Assembly (NCBI RefSeq): GCF_000189635.1
Contig: NW_002476241.1
Coordinates: 124,001-188,000, forward strand
Origin: Tetrahymena thermophila SB210
Taxonomy: Eukaryota > Ciliophora > Oligohymenophorea > Hymenostomatida > Tetrahymenidae
Reading direction: 5' to 3'
DNA length: 64,000 nt
In this document: positions 12,971 to 26,300 of the stretch, piece by piece
How positions within the stretch are numbered: position 1 is the first letter of the stretch
Layout: each line of letters opens with the position of its first letter
Made by a program: the position numbers and the translations under genes
The notes under the pieces: generated by a model
Databases searched by the model: none
Told to the model about the DNA's origin: nothing
Seen by the model: the letters and a program-made list of their open reading frames with translations, nothing else

Positions 12971-14911
12971 TCAAGATCTATTTTTGAAAGGTATAATTGT
13001 CTTGTAGATATTTAAGGTTTCGGTCTTACCAACTTATCCCTTAGAAATGTTTATGTACTTAGGATTTGAAAGACCGCAGATATGAGTGATTCTCTTAACT
13101 ATGTTGGTAACTACTTAAACAACTTTGACTATTTTTTTGAAGATTTTTCCAAATAAGAGATTTCTCTTAAAGAGAGATTTGAAATCACATCTGAAATATC
13201 TATAATAGACATCTACTGAATATTCAAAGGGAATTAATTGAGCATTAATGTCCAAAGTGGCTTGGAATAACTTTCTGTTAACACCGAGGTTGAAGTTAAA
13301 GTAGCCATTAGCAACTGAACCACGAGCAGTAACACCACCTTCAGCTATTTTAAGAATAGAGATACCACCTTCGGCGTTGATAGATGGTCTAGCATAGGTT
13401 TAGAAGGAGATATTGCATATTTCAGAAGCGGGAGCTACATTGAAGGACCATCCCATCTAAACATTAATGTAAGCTCTAATAGGAATAGTAATAATACCAA
13501 GAATGGGGAATTAAACTTCAAATATTTTGAAATTCTTATCGAAGTTAGAGCCTGAGCCTGATTTGCTTGATTGGCAAGCTAACCAAGGATGATTTACTCT
13601 CAATGAGTAGAGATCAGTGACTTTTTTATCATTTAAGAAAATGGCAGCAGAAACATCAGAATAGATTTCATAATTTTCTTGAATAATTTTCATTTCTATA
13701 GATTGCTTGAAAATGGATTTCTTGAAAACACTGATATCCTTAGTGTAAGCGTAGATGGCACTAGCACCTAATAAGGGTTTGTCTCCAGTTTCTAGTTTAA
13801 TGGTGTCGTTGTTGGAGTTAATATTGAGTAAACCTCCATCAGAAGCAAGATCAACAGTAGAAAAGGCGTTGTTTTCTTCGTATTTTCTGATTCCTTCTAA
13901 AAGCTCATCATCTGATTCTCTGACATGATTTACAACCATGCTTGATTCGATTTTAACGGAGATGAGACCGATCATTTCTTCATACTCTCCATTAGAATTG
14001 TTGATAGTAGGATCAGTAATATTGAAGTGCATAGCTTCTTCGTTTGAGTTAATAATACCTTAGTCGTTTACAACAGTAAGAGAGTTATACTTGACGTCAG
14101 GCTTGTCACCACCTAAATCGTAAGAGTAGTTAACAAAATCGTAATCGGTGTATTACTTTTAAAGGATGGTGTTTCCGCTTTAATCAACATTGAAGGTGTA
14201 TTCTGCAGAAACTTCACCAAGATAGGTTTCTTGAGTTGGCAATTATTAAATTTCTTCAGCACTCATTTCTTGTAAAACTCTTCTTCTTCTGTTTTGAGAA
14301 CTTCTTAAAGCATAAGGAGTGTTATAAAGAGCAGGGTCGAGTTCAGGGAAAGTTTGTTGAATAAGTCTTTCAGTTAATCTAATGGTGGTATCTGGTTATT
14401 CACCGTTAGGGGATTCTAAAGATAAAAGAGTACCTTTAGTAGAGATGGTAGCCTTAAAGACTAAGTCGAGTTCATCCATATAACCATCATAGGTGTTTTT
14501 TCCATCATCAATCATTTCATCAACAGTTTCTAGTTTGGCAGCAGAATCAGTTTTTTATTCATCAATAGACTTGTAAAGAATGTAAACTGAGAGTTGATCT
14601 TAAGAAATTCTCTTAACAACAATTTCTTGCTCTGTTGTGTAAAGAGTGCAAACATTTCTGAAAGATTCTTAATTCTAATCGAATTAGTCAGTGCAGATAT
14701 TCATTTTACGAGTTGAGTTGATAATTTAGGTTTTTTCTTTGGCATTGTAAGCTAAGTTTACAATGTACTAGGTCTTGTTTTCACTGCTGCCAGATGCTAA
14801 GAGGACATAACCTAAGCAAGCAATTACAGCCACACAAACAAAAGCTACTAAAATTTTCTTAGATTTGTTCTAAGAAGATTATCTTTGTTATTCCAAGTTA
14901 AAGTATTACAT
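12971..14911 (-). CDS. Single-pass membrane or secreted protein with a polybasic site, function unknown
   Basis: This is one exon, 646 residues, ATG at 14911-14909 and TGA at 12973-12971. After a short polar, Gln-rich tail (1-17) and two lysines there is one hydrophobic span at about residues 18-40, which makes a type II membrane anchor or uncleaved signal. The remaining about 600 residues are predicted extracytoplasmic: Asn/Thr-rich, mixed alpha/beta, with few cysteines and several N-x-S/T sites. Four consecutive arginines at 208-211 (NRRRRVLQ) form a candidate proprotein cleavage site. The C-terminal part is basic and ends KTIIPFKNRS. I do not recognise the family; large lineage-specific sets of such membrane proteins are common in ciliates. 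Codon use is typical of well-expressed genes (GGT, GCT, AAG frequent). Confidence 0.85.
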
Positions 14912-17900
14912 TTGTGAAAATTCTTCGTTTGATTAGTTTTTCTAATTAATTATTTAAATTTATATTATTTGATTTTGTATTTTAATAACCAACAATAAAG
15001 TTTCTATTGTATGTGATTAAATCTAAAAGCGGCAATTTAATTATAAAAGATTTTTAGTTTACAGTGTTTCAATATAATCTATTAAGAATTGATCATTAAA
15101 AACATAATTTGGATTAAATTAAAAGTTAAATAATCATCACACATTCTTACTAGCCCTTATTTTGTAAGTTAATAAGGAGGAATTCTTCAAATTTTAATCC
15201 ATCGAAAAACTCTAAATAGAAATGTAAATTTGCCTAAAATATGATAGATAAATCATCTAAGACCAATTAAAAAAATGTGTACATAATAATATCAAATAAA
15301 TAAATTTAGTTTTATATCAAAAATGAATAAACTTTTATCAAATAAAATTTAACTTGAAAAATACAAAAGCAATTTATTTATATTCAAAGTTATTTATCGT
15401 GTTTATTTATAATAATCAATAACAAAAACAAAAACAAACTAAAATTAGAAATTTAGCAAGAAGTAAGCTAAAATATTCAGGTTTTTTAGAAAATATTTTA
15501 AACTTGAGAGCCAATTTTACATTTTAAAAGATAAATATTGTAGTCAAATAAATATATTAAGAGTTGCATAAGAAAAGCAGTTTTGCTTAATTTGAAGGAG
15601 CAGTCTTATTGTAAACAATGTAAGGGATAAAATTTAATAATTTTTTTTTTTGATTTATCTTTGTAATAACTTTAAAGCAAGCAAGCAAATACAAATAAAT
15701 AGATAAATTAACAAAAGCAAATCAGTCATTAACTTAATAAAATTTAGTTTAATTTAATCTAAAGCAATTGGATCCCCCTTTCTAAAAAAAATAAATAAAT
15801 AAATATATTTGATTTATTTCTTTATATTTGTAAAATTGTTAAAATATCTTAAATAAATATTTTTCATTAAATTGTAATTTAATAGAACTTTTTCTTATTA
15901 TTCTGTTCCCTTATATTATTTCTATTTAAATTATATATATATTTATTTAAAATCTTTAAAAGCACAATTAAAATCTTCCCAATAAAATATTTATCTCAAA
16001 GAAATTTGATTTATTAATAAGATATATTTACTTTTTAAACAAACAAGCAGCTTTAATACAGATTTTACTATTAAAATCAAAAAATCTGTTTAAAGATATA
16101 AATATTAATATTATGCGTAGAATATAAAAATATAAATCACGAAACTTCTATTTAAGAAAACATAAACATAAAATACTGTCAATCTTCATTAATTAAGGCT
16201 CTGTTATATATATATATTCTTATATTAAAATTTATCATCAAAAAAATTTAGCAGCAAGGATTTGAAGGGGGAGTAAGTGAATTAATGAATATTGATAGTA
16301 TATAATATAGTTGTACAAAATAATTTGTAATTTAAAAGAACTAATCTAAAATAATAATAAAAGGATTCATTTTTATATTTAAAGCTTAATTTCTAAGTTA
16401 AGGTTAAATAAAATAAATCAATAAAGAATAGGCATAGGCAGATATACAGATTCAAATGATTGAATTTTCTAAAAATTTTTAAATTTAAAAAACAATAATA
16501 AAAATCAAATATGATAAAAAACATGCAATTCAATTTAGATTAAATTTTTCATTCAAAATTATATTTTCCTTACCTAAATTAATTCTTGAATGAAGCAAGC
16601 AAATAAATAAATAAACTTCTATCAAAAATAAAAGAAAGAAAGAATATTTGCATTAAATTCTAACAAATAAAGACTTATATTTTTTAATTTTAGATTTTTA
16701 GTAAAAAGTTTCTAATAAGCTACTAAAAATGCAGTAAAATTTAGTGTAAATAAATAGAACCAATATAAATAAAAATAAGTAGCAATTTATGTTAAGTTAA
16801 TATCTTTTTTTTAAAAATAAATACTTAAAAATCAAATAAGTTTAAATCTTATTTTATATTTTTATTTAACTGAACCAAAATGCATGTTTGATTAAAAATA
16901 AGCATTAAAGTAAATTATTTAGAATCAATTTTTTAAACTTATAAAGAAATTAAATTAAACTTATAATATATTTTAATTTAACTTTAGAATAATTAAACAA
17001 ATAAATGTTAACATTAAAATAAAAATTATTATATAAAAAAGTTATTACATTATAATATTTTTATCTAAAAAATTAGAAATTAATTATTTAATAATTCAAT
17101 TTTAGTTACCTGTTATTAAAATTAAATTTATTAAGCATCATTAAAAATTTAAATAATATTTTCCTTTATTTCTAAATGAATGATATACTATCAATCCTCA
17201 CTAATTAAATAAGGAAGTAAGTAAGTAAGTAACCAATCAACCACCCCTACCTACTTTTCTCCTTCCAAAATGTATCATATATAAAAATCTTTATTTGAGG
17301 TTTTAAATTAAGATATAGTCTTATTTCAAAAAAAATTATCTTATTCATAATTAAATTTTTGCAAAAAAATTGTTATACCTTAATATTATTTTGTCTTTAT
17401 TAATTATGATTCATATGGTATTTAATTTTTTTTTGAGAATTTGTTTTACTTCTTATACCTTACTTGCTGCTATTAGAATTTCAAAATTTCATTTAAATAA
17501 ATAAAATTTTTTAGCTCTAAATTTTGATAAATTTAGTTACTCAATCATAACTACTGAATTTTGTGAAAGCAAACTAAAATAATTTTTAACCTTAAAATTG
17601 CACAAAAAGCAAGTAAAATTTTTATTTTTTTTAAATTTAAAAAGTTTAAATTGCTTTCTAATAAATAGCTTTTAAGACATTAAATTAAAACTCTACTTAA
17701 ATATTTTTTTATAAAAAAATAAGAAAGAAAATTATTAGCTGAATTATAAATTTTATGATACCTTATTAATTTTCAATTTTTCTACCATAGAAATAATATA
17801 TGGATCTTAAGCATAAATCTCAATTTAATAAATAGCTTAATTATTATTTTAGCTTAATGTAATTATCAATATTTAAAATAGGCTTCTGTTTAATTAAATT

Positions 17901-18703
17901 TATTTCAAATATTAATTAAAAATTTTAGTTTTTCTCATAAAAGTTTTTGGCAAAGAAGAATCAAAATTAATTTTATACAAATGAGAGTTAATACATAACT
18001 AATAAATCAAATAATAATAATTTCTGTTTTAATGTGTGCTTTCTTTATTTAGAATAAAATATTTTATTTTAAATATTAATTGAATAAGTTAAAATGCCCT
18101 TTATTTTTAAATATTTTATATTTTTACTTAGTTATTTAGCTTTTAAATAACTTTTTATGATTATTTTATTTTTAAATATTAAATATAAATATGTTATAAT
18201 TTTTATAGAAACCTTAAAACTTTATATAAAGAAGTAGAGTTTAACCAATTTTAATGAAATTCAAACCTGTTTCAGTTTTAGATAATTATAAAGATATGAA
18301 AGAAATATTCAATATATTTATAAAATAAATTCCTTATCATAATAATTAGATTAAATTTTAAAATTGCAAATTAGGAGGTTAAATTTTTATTTATTTAAAA
18401 AAATGAAAATAAATTGTATTTTTTAAAAGCAATTTAGGAAGTGTAATGAACTTATTTATCAACTTCTTAGCTAAAATTGATGTAAATAATTTAAATTGTA
18501 TGGATTAGAGTGAGTGCATTAGTTATAATATTTTTTGATTTTTAGATATAACCAACTCTAACTTTCTTATACCATTAAAAAATATCAATTAATATTCTCT
18601 CAAAATTATTTGATAAGAAAAAGAAGCATAGTAATATATTTTTGTGTGCGAACACTAAAGAAAATATAATTTTTATACTTTAATTAAAAAAACTAGAAAC
18701 AAA
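14912..18703. other. Long AT-rich spacer, no gene seen
   Basis: About 3.8 kb of A/T-rich DNA with AAATA and AAGC-type short repeats and a (GTAA)4 run at 17217-17232. It should contain the 5' regulatory DNA of both flanking genes, which point away from each other. No coding frame or structured RNA stood out. Confidence 0.55.
17217..17232. repeat. (GTAA)4 microsatellite
   Basis: Four GTAA units are followed by an unusually C-rich stretch (CCAATCAACCACCCC) near 17232-17247 that stands out from the AT background. Confidence 0.9.
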
Positions 18704-19468
18704 ATGAATGAATCAAGTTTAGAGCAAAATTTAAAGCAAAATTCATCATGTGGATAACTAGAATAATTTTAAGACTAATCATCAATCGTCAATAATCCTG
18801 TAGAAAAGATTTTTAAGAATAGCGATAAATTCGATTTCTATTCAAAAATAAAGGATTACAGTGTTAAAGCGTGGACTCCGCTTATAAATAAACTTTGTCT
18901 CTCTAAATAATTAAAGTTAAAGTTCATAGGAATTACAAAAGTGGATATATATTTGAATAGTGATGACGAAGCGAGTTATACCTTCACATATAATGCTTTT
19001 GGATCAACACTTTGTGTTAAAGATGAAGGATAGAATATCGAAGTAGCCAAAATAGAAAATGATTTAATATACTTAATAAGAGAAGATGGAAAATATGAGA
19101 AAATAGGATAAATATTAAATCAAGTTTAATGTAAAAAAATAAAAGTAGTTGCATGGGGCTTAATGCCAAATTCAGTTTTTTAAACAGGATCTAACAAAAA
19201 TATAAATTTATAAGTATTTCCTTGCTGTTTTCCTTTCTATAAAATCTATAGATACTTTCAGAAAGATGAAGTTATTGTCAAAGATAAAAATACAGATACA
19301 ATTTATTCTACTTACTCAACTAAGTCTCTCAAAAAAGAAAAATAATCTATTTTTACATTCTCTGAAAATTTAAAATAAAACATTGATAAATTACTAACCT
19401 TTTTTGTGGCAATGCAATATATTGAAATCATCTGGTATAACCGATATTCATAATATTTTCAAAAGTGA
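18704..19468 (+). CDS. Protein of unknown function, 254 residues
   Basis: This is a single exon from ATG 18704 to TGA 19466-19468, preceded by an A-rich leader. The N-terminal about 35 residues are polar (Gln/Ser/Asn). The middle is beta-rich, with strands such as KLKFIGITKVDIYLN. It then carries a hydrophobic Cys-containing segment FPCCFPFYKIYRYF near residues 175-190 and ends with an aromatic, amphipathic helix (LTFFVAMQYIEIIWYNRY). A beta-barrel followed by a C-terminal membrane-seeking helix vaguely recalls scramblase/tubby-like folds, but no signature residue supports that, so I leave it unnamed. A small CaaX protein lies 3.5 kb downstream on the same strand, with the minus-strand EF-hand gene between them. 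Confidence 0.75.
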
Positions 19469-20410
19469 ATTAATTAATAGATATTTCTTTATTAATATAG
19501 CTATAATATTGTTGTTGCGTCATTTTTAAATATTTCTAACTATAAACTAATAATTAATTAGAAAATAAACCAATAGTAAGTAATATTGCTTATAAATCTA
19601 TTAAATAATTAATTAACTCATTAATACTAAAACCTTCTCTATAAAATTTCTAGTCTTCTTTATATTTATTTATAATTTTGTCTTATATTTTAAATAATAA
19701 GAATTAATATGTAACTTAATTGTAGCTGCTTGCCTTTTAAAAATATTTATTTAATTTAGATTCAACAAAAAATGTTTTTCATTCAAATTTCATTTATATT
19801 AAATTGTATTTTTTACTTAAATTTAATTGAAAAATTGAAAGAAATTTAAATCATTAATAAAGATAGTTTATTTAAAATTAAAACTTGTTTCATTCCCATT
19901 TTTTGAAACATATGTTTTTACTTAAGAAAGGGTTTGTTTGAAGTAAATGTCTTCTAGCATTTATTATTAATGTACATCTGATTGTTATGCATAACAAGTA
20001 ATATAAATAAATACATTAAATTAGTTCTAGTTGAATGCTTAAAATAGTATGCTTAATTTATTTTAAGAGTAGCTTATTTATCTATTACATTATAATTTTA
20101 TGTGAATTTAAGAGTAATTTATACTTAATTAGGTAAATTTAGAAGGAATTTATTGATTTCAAAATGAACTTTAACTAAAATACTTGTAAGTAATATATGA
20201 AGGTAACAAATAAAATAAACATATTTATAATTTTAGTATTAAATAAGTAAAATAGAAGAGAGTCAGTTCTAAATACAATTAGTTATAGTAAATTAAAAAT
20301 CATCTAAATTTTAAGACAATATTAACCAGTATTGTTTGTTCTACATAGAAAAATTGCTTGACTGCCTGTCACTAGCGTGACTAAATTGAAATAATAAATT
20401 AATTTTTTAA
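19469..20410. other. AT-rich spacer between convergent genes
   Basis: This is the shared 3' region of the 18704 gene and the minus-strand EF-hand gene. A small perfect hairpin, GTCAC-TAGC-GTGAC, sits at 20368-20381, about 30 bases beyond the EF-hand stop codon, and could belong to its 3' UTR. Nothing else was recognised. Confidence 0.5.
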
Positions 20411-21485
20411 TCAATTAGAAAGAAGATTTTTGAAATCTTCATATTTGACTTCAGTAGTAGCTGGTGATAATTCTTTAACTAGTCTCTATTATAAAATTGG
20501 TGAATTAATATATAATCGTGATGAAAATTAATTATAGAATTTATTATTTAATTTTTTTAAAAATTGAACACTTAATATTTAAAAAATAATGGAAAACTCT
20601 ATGCTATTTGATATTTTATGTTATATTTCTAATTATTTTGATAATATATAAACTATCTACTACTAATTGTAATTATAATGGCTTAAAATAATTTTGTTAT
20701 TAATTGATTTAAAAAATATTAAACATTTTTGCAAATTAAAATGATTTCAAATGAGAATTTATTACATTTAAATCAATTGTTAAGCTAAAATCTGAAGAAA
20801 TGACTTCTTAAAGAAGTTTTCTGTCTATACTACCTGTTTTGTCTTCGTTTCCTATTGTTTTTAGTAATCATTTTATTCATAAAAAATAACTTAACTTTGC
20901 TAAGTTAAGCTATTTGTGTAAATTTTTACCTCCAAGAGCTACAAAAGCCAAAACTGATAATTATTTTTAAAAAAATATTTATAAATAACAAAAATAATAA
21001 AAATACAAAATCTACTTATATCTTCCTCATCACTGTTTTACTGCAATTATTTGTAGTATGCTATAACTGTTAGGAAATCATCAAATGCTTATTTATTTTA
21101 ATAATATTATTTCAATAAATGCTTCTAAATGGTAAATGTCATTCTAATAAAATTTAATAAATCTAAGTTTTCCTAAATAATAAATCAAACGCTTTACAAA
21201 TGGCTCCTTTTCCTGTTTAATCGACTTCATTTATCATCTTGATCAGCTCTTCCTCTTGGGGAGATTGTCCCATTTCTAAATTTAATAACAAAATGCAATT
21301 TTAAGCTTTTTTTATGATTGCATAATCAATTTTATACCTTCAAGAACTTTTTTAAGCTCCTCCTTTTCAATGAATTTGGAGCCATTTTTATCAAAGGCTG
21401 TAAATGCTTCTTAACATTTATCTATTTCTTTTTTAGTGAGAATATTAATATCAACGTCCCTTAACTGCTTGAGTGAAAGACTCAT
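20411..21485 (-). CDS. EF-hand calcium-binding protein (calmodulin/dynein-light-chain-like), six exons
   Basis: Exons (minus order) are 21338-21485, 21198-21275, 21016-21087, 20930-20953, 20766-20851 and 20411-20485, giving 160 residues. All junctions have GT..AG ends and matching phases. The length and the four-helix-pair layout fit calmodulin relatives. EF-hand 1 is canonical (loop DKNGSKFIEKEE, near residues 35-46). EF-hand 2 reads DQTGKGAISFDD across an exon junction and keeps Asp1, Thr3, Lys5 and Asp12, so it is weaker. EF-hand 3 (around DKTGSIDRK) and EF-hand 4 lack the full ligand set and are probably structural. Such mixed proteins include the outer-dynein-arm docking subunit DC3 and calmodulin-like regulators; that assignment is only a possibility. 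Exon 4 is just 24 bases. Confidence 0.85.
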
Positions 21486-22963
21486 TAAAATTTCTTAAAT
21501 ATATTTCGAAATTGCGCGAGTTACTGCAGATTAATAATAATAAATCTAACTAACAAACTAACTAAATTAAAAAATAAATAAAGAATTAAATAATGAATAA
21601 CGAGCTGAACGTAATTTTAGTATTAAATTGTTTAGAAATTAAAACAAATTAATCTAATAGAATTCTATAAATCTAGAAAGCAAATCTCCATAAAATTTTT
21701 TGATTAGTAAAGTGAATTTTTGTTAGTAACAAAAAGTAAATTTTGTGGCTACTTTCTTTAATATTTATTTGGAGCAAATAAAAAGGTAAGCAGCAGGAAT
21801 AAAAATAGTCTTTTCTCCTTTTCTCCAATTTAAATAAGCTTTCTTCAATTAAGTCATATAAATATTCCAAGGAGGAACTCTAAATTATATAATTATGTTG
21901 ATTTTGTGTAAATTATATTGAAGCAAAATAGGTAGAATTTAATTTGGAGATAAAAAGGAGATTTTAGTGTAATATGACAGGAAATTTAAATTATTCTCAA
22001 AGAAATTACCATAGTTATTTGAATTTGAGAGCGTTATATGAAAATTAATATGTTTTTGAGTTAATTAAAGTAGTACAGATATTTAAGTTATTTTAATGAT
22101 AGGAGTTAGCTTATGTTGAATGAGTTATTAAATGAATTTTTCTTATTTTATTTGAAATACAAATGGATTTTTATTATAATTACAAATGTGGTTTGAACAT
22201 TCTATGTGTGGCTGTGAAAATAATAAAATTGCATAATAAAATAAATGAATAAATATTGGAGGAAGAGCTTTTCAAATGATGCTTAAATTTGAAAGATTAA
22301 TTAAAGTAATTGTTTGCTTGCTTATAAAGACTAATTATAAACACCTAAAATAAATATATAAATGACTGACTGACAGAAAGAATTATTAAATTGAATGACA
22401 CTATTATTTAAGATATTAGCGAAATATGCTAAAGGAATGGACCAATCAAATGAAATAAACCAGCTGGTAAGGAGCAAATAATTGTCTGACTTTCTTATAT
22501 GTCTGTATGTATTTAATAATAATTCTAAACAAATTATAGTGAGTTAGAAAATTTATTTAAAAAAGAATCTATCTAAATCATACATACATACATATAAAAT
22601 AGGCACAAACATACATACACATATAAATTCAAAGACCGACCCTTAATTAAATTAATCAAGCAAATTTAATAAAAATACTAAACAAAACTGAAAAAAGTAG
22701 TCATTAAGTAATCGCAAAGAGAACACAGCAGAGCAATTACCAATCAATTCTCTCTTTAAAAACTCTTAATTAATACAGCTATAATAGCATCTAGCATCAA
22801 CCTTTTTATATAATTTAACAGAAATTTCTCATATAATAGCTTACAGCTTAAGTTTAAAATTATAATATTAAGCAGTGCAATAAATACATTTGAAAGCAGG
22901 ATTGGCTATTTTGAAATCAATTTAAAGCAAAATCTCTAAAATTTAAAGCAAATCGTGTTGTAA
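21486..22963. other. AT-rich intergenic region between divergent genes
   Basis: The region contains ATAC-type repeats (CATACATACATACATA near 22578-22595 and again near 22612) and homopolymer A/T. A standard-code open stretch on the minus strand at 21673-21870 has no coding character. The last 200 bases before 22964 are richer in G/C and probably hold the promoter and leader of the CaaX gene. Confidence 0.5.
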
Positions 22964-23320
22964 ATGTCACAAATTGAAAACTAGCATTGTAGCTAAATTG
23001 AACTCTAGCAAAAAAATAATGAAAAATTAGAAGCAAGCACTATAGCAGATCATAATAATTCTTTTAAGTTAGAAGATAAAAATAACTATAACTCAGAGCT
23101 ATCTAAATATAGTTCTACGACAATTTTAAAGAATTCCCCAACTTATCGAGATAGGTAGCGTATTGACTCGATAGGATAGCCTATCTTAAAATTTGGCAAG
23201 TAGCATAAAATATAATTTAGTGATAATCTCATAGATGTGCATATAGTAGAAAACTGGAAGGAATATAATGTGCTAGACGACGAGGAGTTAGAGTAAAAAT
23301 GCAATTGTTGGCTAATTTGA
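22964..23320 (+). CDS. Small protein with C-terminal CaaX box and PP1-docking-like motifs
   Basis: This is a single exon of 118 residues, ATG 22964 to TGA 23318-23320. The N-terminal two thirds are polar and probably disordered. Residues 53-56 (TILK, followed by N) resemble the SILK element and residues 82-85 (KIQF) fit the RVxF consensus, the two standard short motifs by which regulators dock on protein phosphatase 1. The conserved-looking block after it continues SDNLIDVHIVENWKEYN. The chain ends KCNCWLI: the last four residues, CWLI, form a CaaX box with Ile at the end, which by known enzyme preference favours geranylgeranylation, and Cys113 is nearby. The inference is a membrane-tethered PP1 regulator. 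It could also be an unrelated small protein; the length suggests a complete gene. Confidence 0.7.
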
Positions 23321-26300
23321 AAATAGTTTTAATACAGAAAAAGACCAAATCTTCTTTTGAAGACAACCCCTTGTCAATTCATTAACACCAGCTAATTTAT
23401 TTAAAAATATAAAAATTCTAACCAAAAAAATATGAAAATAGTACAAATAAATATTAACAATACACATAATAAATGAAAACACACACTATTAAAATAATAA
23501 CATAAAAATAATATTTTTTCAAAATACTTATAAACATGTATAAAATCAAATAGCACTAATTAGTAACTGATAAAGCACGTTTTAATTATGTCTAAAGTCG
23601 TACTCTTCTTTAGTCCATCTGCCTCTTCTTAATTATTCAACAATCAAATAGTCAATTTAGCAATTAGGAAGCGCTTGATAAAAATAAATTTATATAGATA
23701 GATAAGATGAATTATGAAAGCAGTAAATAAATAGCTTAATGTAAAGAACAATAAAAGCAATTTACTAATAAAATATGTTAACATTTAAATAAAATTTTAC
23801 AGTTACTTACTTAAATATTGAATAATAACAAAATAAATAAATAAGTATAGAAATTTATTTTTAAGCAATTTTGATATTAGGATAAATAATTTAAACCTAA
23901 TCAAGCTAAACAAAAAATCAACAATCAGAAATTTTGTCTGAATATGCTTAAATCTAAATTGAGAAATAAAAGCAAAAGTTTGCTTAAAATTTTGAAATAT
24001 AAATTAATTTAGAATTAATTGAATTCTTGATTGACTGGAGAACTTATAAAAAATTGAAAAATTATTAGTTAAAATTTTGAGAAAGTTAAATCTCTATTGA
24101 AAAAATATGCTTAAAAATTAAAAATTAAAAAATAGAATTGCTTTTGATGATATATTTAACAGATAATTTTTTTTTGAAAAATCAATAGAATAAAAATTCT
24201 ATGCATAAATTAATTATTAAAATAATACATTAAACAGTTAATTTATAGAAGATAATAAAAAAAATAAATAAATTAGGAGTAAAATCATAAAATAAATCAA
24301 GAAAATATTGTATAAATAAATAAAAATATATTAATAAATAAATATTTAACTCACTTGAACAAGTTAATCAAACAAAAAATTTAAATAAATAAAACATATT
24401 TTTGTGTTTAAGTAATAACTAATTAATGAATAAATAAATGATTCAACAAAAAATTATAAAAAAAATTAATTAACTTTATTTTAAAAAGGATGCTTTATTT
24501 ATTTAATACTTTTTAATATCCTATCCTAGTTTTGTAATATATTTCATCTTTATTATTTATACATTTTTATAGATATGTCAGCTATTATTCATTTATTTAC
24601 AAATTATATCTAACTAAAATCTTTACTTTTTTATCTTTTACAATACAATTATACTTGTAAAATTAAAAAAAACGTTACATAATTTTGATTATATAATTAA
24701 TAAAACTTCTCATTTTTTATTGAAAATTATTTAAAATTTTATTTTTGTAATTTCCAAAAAATTTTGTTTTTTAGAAAGATTTTTTTAGTTTTAAGAAGTT
24801 TAAATTAATATAATTATAATTGATAAAATAATGAAAGTAGTACAAACAAGTTTTATTGTAAAAATAATAGATAACAAGATTGATTTTTTTGCCACTTTTA
24901 AAAAAAGAAAGAAAAAAATTAGATGGTTTTAATTTAAGTTAGGAAAATTGAGTTATTAATTTAGAGATTCAAAAAAAGTAATATTTTTTATAATAATGAT
25001 TTATGAAATATATTAATTATCAGAATTATGGTTCTTTTACACTATATTATTTAGGTTTATAATAAATAAACCTTAATTTTCAAAAAAAACTTTAATCATC
25101 AATCTTATTTGTTAATTGAAATAATTTAAAAATGTAAAAACCTATTAGAAAATGTGCCAAAAGTAACTCATAATATTAAAATATAACAAAGAATAATATT
25201 TAAATGTTTTATTCACTGAAATATAAATATTTTTTAAAATTCTTTGTTATATTTTGATCAAAATTTTTTATGCTTAAAACATACATAAAAATTAATGTTT
25301 GATTGCTAATTGTTTATTATATCAAAAAAACTATTTGTTTTTAAAAAATTCAATTAATAGAAGTTAGAGCTAACATTTTTAGTTTTTTAAAATAAAATCA
25401 ATAATTTTTCTGAGATAAATTTTAAAACTATTTAAATAATTAAAATATTTGAATAGTTTTTCCCTATTTTATAACAATTAGAATTTATAAATAAACTCCT
25501 TAACTCTTTTATTCTTAATTTTTATTTAAATTTAAGCAACAATAATAACAAATACTTTGCTTTACAATACTAATAATTGTTACTTAAATTTTACGCATTT
25601 TTATTGCTAAAATCATATAAAGAAAAAGTATTTATTATCCACACGTTTTGATTGAACATATATTTTAGTGATAACTATCTTAACTTTTTTTTTGTATGGA
25701 AATAATTTAAGGGTGTAAGTAATAGTACTGAATTAATTAAATTTATCTTAGTTTTAGTTATTTTTAATAGATTTTTAAATTCAAAGATAGATAGATAAAT
25801 TTATTTTATTTAAAGATCTTTTAAGAAATAATATTATTATTATTTTAATTATGTTTTTATTTTTTTAAATTATTTAATATGATTTTATATTTATGAAGTA
25901 TTTTTAGCTGATTTTGTTAAAAAATTAAAAAAAACAAATTATTTTGCACGATAAAAGCCATGAATTCTATAAGCCTATTGCGTTTTAATGAAAATCCTGA
26001 TTAAATTCACTTTTGATTAATATTTAATAACTATCCTAAAATAAAGAAATCATAGTACTTTCAAATTTTTCTTTCGTTTAGATTTAAATTAATATTTTTG
26101 TTTTATATCTTTAAAAAATTCTACATGATAAAGTAAATTTACCTTACTTGAACGATTGAAAATTAAATGCTTTGATGATCACTAATACTTGATATCTTAA
26201 TTCAGAAATAAGTCGCAATAGTTAGTTACAAAAGCCTAATTTATCAATTTTTTATCTATCAAAATTTTAAAAAAAAGATAATGAGCTAAATAATTTATTT

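Noticed and set aside
21673..21870. Minus-strand open frame (65 codons) upstream of the EF-hand gene
   Set aside because: It is short, lacks any motif and extends into homopolymer DNA; a stretch of this length is expected by chance when only TGA terminates.
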